Positions 44,340 through 52,824 of a stretch of 64,000 nt of DNA are shown piece by piece. The DNA lies in assembly GCA_003250395.1 (NCBI GenBank), contig QKGM01000028.1, forward strand, positions 1 to 64,000, read 5' to 3'. The translations under genes were made by a program, and so were the position numbers. Each line of letters opens with the position of its first letter. Within the stretch, counting starts at the first letter, position 1. This DNA is from Bacteroidota bacterium (GTDB taxonomy: Bacteria > Bacteroidota > Bacteroidia > Bacteroidales > TTA-H9). The notes beneath the pieces are model-generated. The model saw only the letters and a program-made list of their open reading frames with translations. It made no database searches and was not told the origin of the DNA.

Positions 44340-45479
44340 TTAACCTCGTTTTTCAAAAAACCTCCTCACGCTCCTGGCTATAAAGACAACCTCCTTCTCA
44401 CTCAAACCACTGAAAAAAGGCAGTCTGATAATACACTTGCTGAATCTGTCAGTATTGGGTAAAGGACGTCCATCATGGTGTGGTAAGAAGAAGTCGCTAT
44501 TGTGCAAAGGCAGATAATGAAATACAGCATGAATGCCATCCCTGGTAAGATGTCGGAGCAAAGCATCGCGCTCATCACCATTACGCGTGACAATAAAAAA
44601 CATATTGCCATTATCAGTAGCAAAATCGGGAATTGCAGGAATGGAAGCCCATCCATTTTCATTCACAAAACCCAAATGTTCAAGGTAGCTTTTACGTACC
44701 CTGAGGCGTTCTTTTTGTATACTTTTAAATGCCTCCAACTGTGCAAATAAAAACGCTGCAATCAATTCAGATGGCAGGAATGAAGATCCAACATCTACCC
44801 AACCATATTTATTTACTTCACCCCTGTAAAATGCAGCTCTGTTGGTCCCTTTTTCCCAGATAATCTCAGCACGGGAAGAAAAACGTTTATCGTTTACGGC
44901 CAGCAATCCACCTTCACCAGAAATGATATTTTTTGTCTCATGAAATGAGAAAGTTCCGAAGTGACCGATACTACCCAAAGGCTGTTTTTTATAATACGAC
45001 CCGATTGAATGGGCAGCATCCTCTATAAGAATTAGATTATGCTTCTCTGAAATACGGATGAATTCATCCATACGACAGGCAACACCCGCATAATGTACAA
45101 GCACTATGGCTCTGGTACGCGAAGTGATAAGTTTCTCAACCAAGAAAGGATCCAGATTAGGATAGTCAGGCTCCACATCAGCGAAAATAATTGTGGCTCC
45201 GCGTAAGATAAAGGCATTGGCTGTTGAGACAAAAGTAAAAGAAGGCATAATCACCTCATCACCAGGACCTATATTACTGAGAATAGCAGTCATTTCAAGA
45301 GCATCACTGCAGCTGGTGGTCAGAAGTGCTTTACCGAATCCAAACCTTTTCTCGAAAAACTGGTGACATTTCTTTGTATAGGCACCATTGCCGGAAATCT
45401 GTCCAAATATTGCCGCCATCTGCATATGACGGGGTTCCTGTCCGGTAAAGAATGGTTTATTGAATGGAATTTTCATCAA
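44340..45479 (-). CDS. DegT/DnrJ/EryC1 sugar aminotransferase, RffA/WecE-like
   Basis: The 379-residue PLP enzyme resembles dTDP-4-amino-4,6-dideoxygalactose transaminase. It shows IPFNKPFFTGQEPRHM, TSCSDALEMTAIL (phosphate site), LIEDAAHSIGSYYKKQPLG (Asp/Gln binding the PLP ring) and the PLP lysine in FSFHETKNIISGEGG, followed by RAAFYRGEVNKYGWVDVGSS. It would make an amino sugar for O-antigen or enterobacterial-common-antigen-like glycans. It is divergent from a flippase gene 72 bp away, which supports a surface-glycan role. Confidence 0.85.
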   Translation of the reverse strand: MMKIPFNKPFFTGQEPRHMQMAAIFGQISGNGAYTKKCHQFFEKRFGFGKALLTTSCSDALEMTAILSNIGPGDEVIMPSFTFVSTANAFILRGATIIFADVEPDYPNLDPFLVEKLITSRTRAIVLVHYAGVACRMDEFIRISEKHNLILIEDAAHSIGSYYKKQPLGSIGHFGTFSFHETKNIISGEGGLLAVNDKRFSSRAEIIWEKGTNRAAFYRGEVNKYGWVDVGSSFLPSELIAAFLFAQLEAFKSIQKERLRVRKSYLEHLGFVNENGWASIPAIPDFATDNGNMFFIVTRNGDERDALLRHLTRDGIHAVFHYLPLHNSDFFLPHHDGRPLPNTDRFSKCIIRLPFFSGLSEKEVVFIARSVRRFFEKRG

Positions 45480-45551
45480 TTTAACGATTACAAAAAGCGG
45501 TGCTAAGGTAAAGAATATTGCGGTTTAACAGGTTTGGTGTAATTTCGCTGT

Positions 45552-46913
45552 ATGGATAATATGCAGAGAAACAAACGTAGTCTGGCCCGTGACATTGCAG
45601 GAGTTTTTTCTGGCAATATAGCAGCTATGGGAGCCGTATTACTGACAAATATCGTATTATCCAGAGGATTAGGTCCAACAAATTACGGAATACTTACTTC
45701 CCTCCTGGCAGTCCTCATGGTAAGTGTGAGCATTGTTCAACTGGGAATCAACCGGTCAGCGGTATTCCACCTGGGTCAACAGATCATTCCCCGTCATACT
45801 ACCATTAGTTCTGTATATACTATTTGGGGAATAACTTCACTTGCCGGAATTCTAATTTCCACGATCAGTGTTTTGATAATCAGAAACCCAAACTTTACAG
45901 CACTAATGGTGACTTGCGCGATGCTAGTCATTCCTTTCATCTTAGGCAACCTTTACAACAGCGGAATATTTCTTGGTCTTGAAGAGATAAGATACAGCAA
46001 TATGCTTCATTATCTGCCTGCTTACCTCACCCTCTTTCTAAGCCTGCTCTTCGTATGGGTATTCAAATTAGGTGTAACAGGTGCTATTACGGCGGCATTA
46101 ATCAGCTCTGTGGTTGCATTTGTTGTAACTACCCGACATCTTAAACGGGAATTTGAAATCAAAGTACCTGCTCCCCGTAATGCTACCTGGTCAGTTGGCA
46201 AACTTGGGATTGTGTATGCAATGAGCCATATGTTGCTTCAACTTAACTACAAGGCTGATGTATTAATGTTACAAAAGATGAGGTCAGCTGCCGAAGTAGG
46301 ATTTTATTCCATTGGGGTCTCGATCACAGAGCAACTCTGGCTAATCCCTTTCACAATAGGGCTGGTTCTTATGAGTCGTACTGCCAACGACACAGACAAT
46401 TCGGGAGCCGCACAGCGAACAGCTCTGCTACTTAGAATCGGAATTATTCTTGGAATTATCGGGTCAATAGCCCTATGGGTAGTCGCTCCTCTTTTAGTGC
46501 CCGTAATATTTGGCAAACCATATCTGGCCAGTGTCCCCATCATTCAATCCATACTACCCGGTATAGTAATCTTCATCATCTTCAGATTGCTTGAAAGTCA
46601 TCTGGCGGGAAAAGGCAAACCTTACCTTGCACTTTGGGCATTAATCCCCTCTCTTATACTCAACATCGGGCTGAATTTATGGCTTATACCCCGCTATGGA
46701 GCCATCGGATCTGCTTGGGCTACCAATATAAGTTATGCTTCGGCGACAATAGTTTACGTTGCTATATACCTCCGTACAATGAATACCACACTTTGGGAAT
46801 TGTTCGTTCCAGACAGACAAGATATTGAAAAAGCAAAAAGGTTGTGGTCGGAACGAAAGAAAAAGAAAAACAATAATGAAATTCAGGAATATGACCAGCC
46901 CCAAGGACTATAA
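45552..46913 (+). CDS. Oligosaccharide flippase (Wzx/MATE-like)
   Basis: The 453-residue membrane protein has about 12-14 helices, opening with RSLARDIAGVFSGNIAAMGAVLLTNIVLSRGLGPTNYGIL, typical of polysaccharide biosynthesis flippases, and a C-terminal polysaccharide-synthesis domain (SIIQSILPGIVIFIIFRLLESHLAGKGKP region). It would move lipid-linked sugars across the inner membrane. A charged tail (RLWSERKKKKNNNEIQEYD) is cytosolic. The only glycan gene beside it is the divergent aminotransferase, so a full glycan cluster is not present here. Confidence 0.85.
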   Translation: MDNMQRNKRSLARDIAGVFSGNIAAMGAVLLTNIVLSRGLGPTNYGILTSLLAVLMVSVSIVQLGINRSAVFHLGQQIIPRHTTISSVYTIWGITSLAGILISTISVLIIRNPNFTALMVTCAMLVIPFILGNLYNSGIFLGLEEIRYSNMLHYLPAYLTLFLSLLFVWVFKLGVTGAITAALISSVVAFVVTTRHLKREFEIKVPAPRNATWSVGKLGIVYAMSHMLLQLNYKADVLMLQKMRSAAEVGFYSIGVSITEQLWLIPFTIGLVLMSRTANDTDNSGAAQRTALLLRIGIILGIIGSIALWVVAPLLVPVIFGKPYLASVPIIQSILPGIVIFIIFRLLESHLAGKGKPYLALWALIPSLILNIGLNLWLIPRYGAIGSAWATNISYASATIVYVAIYLRTMNTTLWELFVPDRQDIEKAKRLWSERKKKKNNNEIQEYDQPQGL

Positions 46914-47009
46914 TGGCCTCACTGATAATTCCCAGGATAAGCTATAGCCTTGATGTTCCTATAACCCGGATACAAAAATTTAATCTCACAATCGCAGTTA
47001 ATTGCATTA

Positions 47010-50000
47010 TTAGTTAATAATTCTGCTACCCTCGTCATCGTCATTAATAATACGAATATGAGCATCTATTTCCTGTTGTAGTTCCTCGACATGGCTAATA
47101 AGCCCAACAATCCTATTTTCAAGGCGAAGAGTGCGAAGGGTGTCAAATACCATCTGAAGAGATTCTTTATCGAGCGAACCAAAACCTTCATCAAGAAAGA
47201 AGAAGTTATCGGTACCTGGCCGACGGGAATGAACAACATCTGCAAGAGCCAGTGCCAGGGAAAGTGATGCCTGAAAAGTCTGCCCGCCTGACAAGGTCTT
47301 AACGCTTCTTAAGTGCCCGCCATTTAAATAATCCCGAATAACAATATTGTTACCCTCAGCTAACTCCATGCTCAACTGTCGGTTTGAAAGCACATGAAAC
47401 CTTTTGTTAGCAATTCCAACAAGTTGCTCAAGATAAACTGAAGAAACAAAATTCACAAAACCACTGGCTTTAAATAATTTCGCCAGATTAGCCAGATTAG
47501 CTGCTCGCAACTTCGCTTCCCCAAGTTCTATTTCAAGTCTTATTAATTCAGCATTTTGCTCTTTAGCCTGCTTCACCGACTGAAAAATTCTGTCAAGCGA
47601 AAGTGTCAACTCCTTCTGCTTCTCAATAACTAAAGCCAACGATTTAGAAGTTTCCTGATGTAAAACAGAGTTATAGGGCTCATCAGACAATCTTTCTGTC
47701 AATTCCGCAATTCTGCGATGCAAAGTTGCTGTAGTTTCACGATATGCATTAATTACTTTTCCGACCTCATTTTCATCAAATTCCAGGGTAAGTAATTCCA
47801 ATACGGCATGCTTTCCGTCGAAACCTTCAGCTATTGCAGCAGCTTCCAGCTCAGAGTTCCGGTTATCAACAGACAACGAAAGCTCTTCTACCTGTGTCTC
47901 CAACATATTAAGAATGGTCTCATTCTGAAATAACAATTGTTGAAGTCGTAGTTTCTCTGCATTCAATTTATCATACTTTATGACAGCCTGTTGAATTGCC
48001 TCTTTTAACAGATTCATCTCCTGCTTCAATTCTTCTGGGCTATACCGGAGTTCTTCGGGAGAGAAGGATTTCAACCTTCGTTGTCCTTCAATCCGAATAC
48101 TCAAATCATTCTTCTGAATTCCAAGCACTTCGATTCTTTCCCGGTATCGTGCAATGGTAGCTTCAAGTGCAGATTGCCTGCTTAATAAAGTGGAATACTC
48201 AGATTCTGCTTTTTGGTGTTCTGCCTGCTTTTTAAAGGCTTCAGCCCAAGTTTTCCGCACCTTCTCCTCTTCGTCAGGTTGAAATAATCCCCCGCCATCG
48301 AAATTAATCGAATGACCTGAATACTCTTTTTCTACCAATTGAATCTGTAATGACAATTCATTGATTCGCTGTTTCAAAGCATCTGACTGTTCATTTGAAA
48401 CCAACACCCTGGTTCTCACTTGTTGAATCAATTCCTGATGGTCTCTGAGCCTCTTACGCCTTCCGGCCAAAGCTTCACCGGTCTGACTCATATCGACCTG
48501 AGAAAGCGGATCAGGATGATGAAGGCTGCCGCAGACCGGACAAGCCTCACCTTCGGACAGGGTACCGGCAAGACTTTGAAGCTTCTTTTGGAGTTCGAAA
48601 TGATGTTCACTGACAACCAGTGTCTTTTCCTCATCAATCAGAAAACCTGATACTGCCCCGATGAATTCGTGCATATCCAGCCCGCTGCATACTTCCGGGA
48701 ATGTTGAAGACAGAGTTCTAAGAGCTTCCTGTTGATTATGGGATAAAGCTTCCAACCGTTTGGTAAATTGCCCCCGCTCTTCATTTAAAGCTGCCAGGCT
48801 TTTCGTATACTGAAGGCGTTGGTCATACCACTGAACTATACGAGCCAAAAGAGGAAAGATTGCTGTCTGCTCTCTGACGTCCGTAAGTTGTTTAAAAGCG
48901 AAACCAATTGACTTCTTTAACGCGGCCAGTTTTCCCTCCTCAATGTTCAACAGTTCCTCTCCTTTGACAACCCGCTCCTCTATATCAGTCAACTGTTTAA
49001 GAAGTATTACCTGCTCAATTTGCAGTTGCAGCAATTCAACCCTGACTGTACGTTCCCCATTAAGCTGAAATGATGCAGATGCCTTTTCAAAAGCTTCATT
49101 AGCTACCGTCTCCTCTTGACGTAAATGAAAGGTGTTATTCTGCTGCTCGCGGAGCTTTGGCATAAGTCCGGCAAGCTTAAGTTCGTCAGCCTTCAATGCT
49201 TCTATTCGCGCAAGAAACTTCGACCGGCACAATATCACTTGTTTCAACTGAAGTTCAAGTGCAGAAATTTCATCTGCGCGAACAGAATGTACAGCAAGCT
49301 GATTTCTCCTCTCGGTCAGTTCATTGTCGATAGCCGCCAGTTCATGAAACTTTGTAAGCTGCTTGTTTAGTTCTGTCACTTCTTTTTCAAGACCAGACAA
49401 TACATCTGAATATTCAGTAATGAGTTGCTGGTGAGTCTCAAACCAATCGTCGTCGTGCTTAACCAGGTTAGAACATTTCCCTTCGAGGCGGCTAACCATC
49501 TGGCCTGTGACGGATTCCAACTGTGCTACCCTTGGTGCAAGCTCAAAGCGATTGAGATCAAACAGTTCCTTCATCATCCGGGTACGATCTGTATCCCCCA
49601 GTTGAAGAAAATCCTGAAAGCGTCCCTGTGGAATAATCACGGCACGTCTGAAGTTATCGTAATTAAGCCCTACTGCCCGCTGGACATCCCCCAAAGATAT
49701 TGGTATCCATTCAGAATCTTCACGTCTGTATGCAACATGTTCGTATGCTTTTGCATCGTCGAAACGTTTTTTATTACGTTGTCCCTTAACAATACAACGG
49801 TAGACTACAGCCGGGAAACCTGCTGTAAATTCAAAGTCAATAAGAAGCTGATTGCTCCTCAGATTCATCATATTATAGGTTCGCCCATCGCGTTTATTGA
49901 GCCTCTCAGTCTCACCAAAGATAGCATAGGTAATAGCTTCAATAATAGCACTCTTTCCCGATCCTGTTCGTCCAAAAATTCCGAAGAGCCGGGCTTGTAC

Positions 50001-50075
50001 CAGCGGACTGAAGTCAATTGTAGTCCGATGGCGGTATGAGTATATACCCTGAAGGGTAAGGGTTAAGGGAATCAT
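47010..50075 (-). CDS. sbcC: SbcC-like ATPase (SMC/Rad50 family nuclease subunit)
   Basis: The 1,021-residue protein has an N-terminal ATPase half with Walker A FGRTGSGKSAIIEAI and the Q-loop region IPQGRFQDFLQLG. Two long coiled coils flank a zinc hook, CPVC at 512-515. The C-terminal half has the ABC signature TLSGGQTFQASLSLALALAD and Walker B FFLDEGFGSLD. With SbcD it cleaves DNA hairpins and protein-blocked ends. No sbcD is adjacent on either side, which is unusual. Confidence 0.92.
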   Translation of the reverse strand: MIPLTLTLQGIYSYRHRTTIDFSPLVQARLFGIFGRTGSGKSAIIEAITYAIFGETERLNKRDGRTYNMMNLRSNQLLIDFEFTAGFPAVVYRCIVKGQRNKKRFDDAKAYEHVAYRREDSEWIPISLGDVQRAVGLNYDNFRRAVIIPQGRFQDFLQLGDTDRTRMMKELFDLNRFELAPRVAQLESVTGQMVSRLEGKCSNLVKHDDDWFETHQQLITEYSDVLSGLEKEVTELNKQLTKFHELAAIDNELTERRNQLAVHSVRADEISALELQLKQVILCRSKFLARIEALKADELKLAGLMPKLREQQNNTFHLRQEETVANEAFEKASASFQLNGERTVRVELLQLQIEQVILLKQLTDIEERVVKGEELLNIEEGKLAALKKSIGFAFKQLTDVREQTAIFPLLARIVQWYDQRLQYTKSLAALNEERGQFTKRLEALSHNQQEALRTLSSTFPEVCSGLDMHEFIGAVSGFLIDEEKTLVVSEHHFELQKKLQSLAGTLSEGEACPVCGSLHHPDPLSQVDMSQTGEALAGRRKRLRDHQELIQQVRTRVLVSNEQSDALKQRINELSLQIQLVEKEYSGHSINFDGGGLFQPDEEEKVRKTWAEAFKKQAEHQKAESEYSTLLSRQSALEATIARYRERIEVLGIQKNDLSIRIEGQRRLKSFSPEELRYSPEELKQEMNLLKEAIQQAVIKYDKLNAEKLRLQQLLFQNETILNMLETQVEELSLSVDNRNSELEAAAIAEGFDGKHAVLELLTLEFDENEVGKVINAYRETTATLHRRIAELTERLSDEPYNSVLHQETSKSLALVIEKQKELTLSLDRIFQSVKQAKEQNAELIRLEIELGEAKLRAANLANLAKLFKASGFVNFVSSVYLEQLVGIANKRFHVLSNRQLSMELAEGNNIVIRDYLNGGHLRSVKTLSGGQTFQASLSLALALADVVHSRRPGTDNFFFLDEGFGSLDKESLQMVFDTLRTLRLENRIVGLISHVEELQQEIDAHIRIINDDDEGSRIIN

Positions 50076-50150
50076 AATTAAAAACTGAAAAATAATCCGG
50101 AAGATCAGCTATCCGGTTAAACAACCACCCCACTGATCTGTTAGGTCATG

Positions 50151-50158
50151 CAAAGCTA
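50151..50158 (-). promoter_or_regulatory. -7 promoter box TAGCTTTG for sbcC
   Basis: An exact TAnnTTTG match on the minus strand, 75 bp before the sbcC ATG. Confidence 0.45.
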
Positions 50159-50164
50159 TTGATT

Positions 50165-51631
50165 TCACCGCTCAATCCACAGCACCGAATTTCCGGTGTT
50201 ATATTCATTTTGTTCCCAGAGCTTGTTCGCCGGATCTAAGATCCATTTGCCATCAACAATAAATTTGTAGCTATATTTTCCAGGGGCAAGGTAGGCAGGT
50301 AGCAGCCATTCCCCCTCCTTTTTATACATCTTGTAACCAGGCTTCGCCCACCCGTTGAAGGTGCCTGATACAAATACCTCCCGGGCATCAGTATAGCCTT
50401 TCAACCTGAAGGCATAATTGGGGCTAACCACCAAAATTGAATTACCATCTCCCCTGGCACTGTTGTTAAACGGATTATCCGGGTCTGCCATCCATTTCCC
50501 ATCTACAATAAACTTGTATTCATAGGTTCCGGGAGCGAGAACATAAGGCAGTTCCCAACCATTACCTGTTTGAATCATTTGAAGCTCCTGACGATTCCAG
50601 GCATTAAAATTCCCTGAAAGGACAACCTTTCTGGCTGTTGTATATCCTCTTAACCTGAAAGTCATTGTATCACCAATACTGAAAAAGGAGTTTTGATTAC
50701 CCTTTCCATCGGGTCGATTAACCCTGGCATTTGGGTCGAGAATCCATTTTCCATCCACAATAAACTTGTATGCATGTGTCCCTTCTCGTACCCACAAAGG
50801 AAGTTCCCAACCCGTATCTGTTTTGGACATTCTAAGGCCTCTGTCGCTCCATCCGTTAAAACTGGCACCGACCATTACACGACGTGCATTACTAAATCCT
50901 TCAAGGAAAAACCGATAATTATATACAAATACCACTGAATTTTGGCTGCCGGCTTCGTTATCACGCCTGATATAGTTCTCAGGATCAATAGTCCAATTAC
51001 CGTCAACGATGTATTTATACTCATATTCACCAGGCTTGAGAGGAAAAGTAACTGACCATCCCTTTTCTGTCTTTTCCATCCTTGTGAGCATCGTACTCCA
51101 GTTGTTAAAGGTGCCCGACAACATTACTTTCCGGGCTTTTTTCTCTCCTTTTAACGTAAAAGTAACAAGCCCATCATGGTAGCTGAACACCTCAGGATCA
51201 GCAAACCTATTGACGCCAAATTTCGCAACAGGCTGATGGGTCATGTTTTTAACTGTTTTATACCATCCTTCGTCTACCATCACTACATCAGAGCCTACAT
51301 TTTCGGGTTGCTCCGACCAAAGCGCTTTCGAAAGCATAAGTATATCAGTCCCCGTTCTCTGCGCAGTCCAGACTGCTTCATTGGTAACTATGGCCGGAAT
51401 ACCTTCAAGTGCCTGTCTGAGAACTGCTGTATCGACATCGAAACGTGCGGCATTTTCAACCAGTGAAGCCCAGGTCTGCTTCAGGTTAATACTAAAGACA
51501 AGACGATCACCTTCTACACGACAAACAATACCATTCTGTTTATCCATTGAGACAAAATCCTGCCCGGTCAATGGCATCCATCCCATCAAACACCAGGCAA
51601 TTAATACAGCAGCTAATTTACCAGTGTTCAT
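50165..51631 (-). CDS. Secreted protein with four tandem glycogen-binding (CBM48/AMPK-type) domains
   Basis: The 488-residue protein has a signal peptide (about 1-24). A unique N-terminal domain (about 25-160) follows, and then four repeats of about 80 residues. Each has a strand such as ARKVMLSGTFNNW, a Trp before the turn (GWELP), and YKFIVDGKW-x-xDP, the glycogen-binding fold of AMPK beta and isoamylase early-set domains. There is no catalytic domain. It may bind alpha-glucan or fold as a protein-protein scaffold in the periplasm or at the surface. Its ATG overlaps the stop of the upstream protease gene (ATGA), so the two are co-translated. Confidence 0.85.
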   Translation of the reverse strand: MNTGKLAAVLIAWCLMGWMPLTGQDFVSMDKQNGIVCRVEGDRLVFSINLKQTWASLVENAARFDVDTAVLRQALEGIPAIVTNEAVWTAQRTGTDILMLSKALWSEQPENVGSDVVMVDEGWYKTVKNMTHQPVAKFGVNRFADPEVFSYHDGLVTFTLKGEKKARKVMLSGTFNNWSTMLTRMEKTEKGWSVTFPLKPGEYEYKYIVDGNWTIDPENYIRRDNEAGSQNSVVFVYNYRFFLEGFSNARRVMVGASFNGWSDRGLRMSKTDTGWELPLWVREGTHAYKFIVDGKWILDPNARVNRPDGKGNQNSFFSIGDTMTFRLRGYTTARKVVLSGNFNAWNRQELQMIQTGNGWELPYVLAPGTYEYKFIVDGKWMADPDNPFNNSARGDGNSILVVSPNYAFRLKGYTDAREVFVSGTFNGWAKPGYKMYKKEGEWLLPAYLAPGKYSYKFIVDGKWILDPANKLWEQNEYNTGNSVLWIER

Positions 51632-52659
51632 TCTTCGTCCCCTTTCGTTTTGAATTTAAAACCAACCTCTTTCTTTCGTAAATTAATACAAACAATACAG
51701 TTTTCCAGAAAACTGAATCCGAGCATACCATCGATTCGGGTACCATAAGCTTCGCTCAAATGATCAAGTGGCGTAATTACTACATCAAGACTGGAAAATT
51801 GCTTTGGCCCAACGGTAAGTTGATTAAGCTGACCAAAAAGTACCTCCCGACGTGAAGAACCCGCCCCACGTAGATTTGTGCGTCGTGTAATACTAACCTC
51901 ATTCAGTATCTCATCTCCCACCCGGGCTGAAATAGCATTAGTTTCAGCTCCCGTATCAAGGCAGAAATTTAGTTCGTTTTCACCTATCAGTCCTTTGACT
52001 ATGACCACATCACGTCGGCCAATAATAGGAAGGACGCAGTCGGGTTTAAAGGATTGGGAAGAGGCATCCAGTTTAGCTCCTTTTTTAGTTATTCTGTGAA
52101 GTCGCAGCTGATTTCCTGCAAAATCGATCTCGATTTCAAAACCTTTGATCATATCGAAACCAAATAAGCCAAGAATTCTGACACCCCGCTGATTTTCAAT
52201 ATGCCCAAGATCAGCCATATCTGCCGTCTGATTCACATAGTAAAGGTCACCAATATCAATTCTGTCTACTTTAATCCTTTCAACCAACCCGACACCTCCC
52301 GTTATTCCATGAGCAGTTTCTACGTTCATTGCTTTATATTCACGGAAATAGGTTCTGTTGAGAACCAATCCGGTAGCACCGGTATCGAATACAAAATTAC
52401 CGCTTTGACCGTCAACCTGCGTTTCGATAAGCAACAGCCTGCCAGCCCTCTTAAGTGGTATTGTGATAGATTCAAAATCACCAAGAGGCTCAGCCCGGTA
52501 TACCTCCTCATCGGGCAGATAACCGGCCGGAGAATCTGTCGTAACCAGCGCATCAGCATACAAGGCCTCTCCCCGCAGCGTAAAAGCCTGTAGCGAGAGC
52601 AACGGCACCAGAACAACTACCGACCAAATATTCAATAATTTGTTAAAGAATTCAGGCAT
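51628..52659 (-). CDS. Retropepsin-like aspartic protease with two DTG motifs
   Basis: The 343-residue protein has an N-terminal signal or anchor (about 10-30). Two retropepsin-like halves follow: FVFDTGATGLVL (Asp92) and NFCLDTGAETNAIS (Asp235), each with a flap-like Gly-rich segment and a hydrophobic-hydrophobic-Gly motif (ILGLFGFDMIKG, IDGMLGFSFLENC). Two active Asp in one chain can form a pepsin-like site without dimerisation. It is probably periplasmic or on the cell surface. It is translationally coupled to the four-CBM48 protein, suggesting substrate or partner. Confidence 0.85.
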   Translation of the reverse strand: MPEFFNKLLNIWSVVVLVPLLSLQAFTLRGEALYADALVTTDSPAGYLPDEEVYRAEPLGDFESITIPLKRAGRLLLIETQVDGQSGNFVFDTGATGLVLNRTYFREYKAMNVETAHGITGGVGLVERIKVDRIDIGDLYYVNQTADMADLGHIENQRGVRILGLFGFDMIKGFEIEIDFAGNQLRLHRITKKGAKLDASSQSFKPDCVLPIIGRRDVVIVKGLIGENELNFCLDTGAETNAISARVGDEILNEVSITRRTNLRGAGSSRREVLFGQLNQLTVGPKQFSSLDVVITPLDHLSEAYGTRIDGMLGFSFLENCIVCINLRKKEVGFKFKTKGDEE

Positions 52660-52766
52660 GTTATCAGCATAGTATTCCCGAAAACATCATACATCAACCA
52701 CAAAGATCGCAAATGATCGGGATGTTATCAACCAATGTGACGAAAAAAAAGACCCCTGGTTACGAA

Positions 52767-52790
52767 AAAATCTCCCTTTCGGGAGATTTT
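52767..52790 (-). terminator. Terminator downstream of the aspartase fusion gene
   Basis: AAAATCTCCC and GGGAGATTTT form a perfect 10-bp stem with a TTTC loop. On the minus strand it is followed by a T-run. Confidence 0.8.
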
Positions 52791-52824
52791 AAACACTTGT
52801 ATCCTATAGATTACGGAGCCTGCC

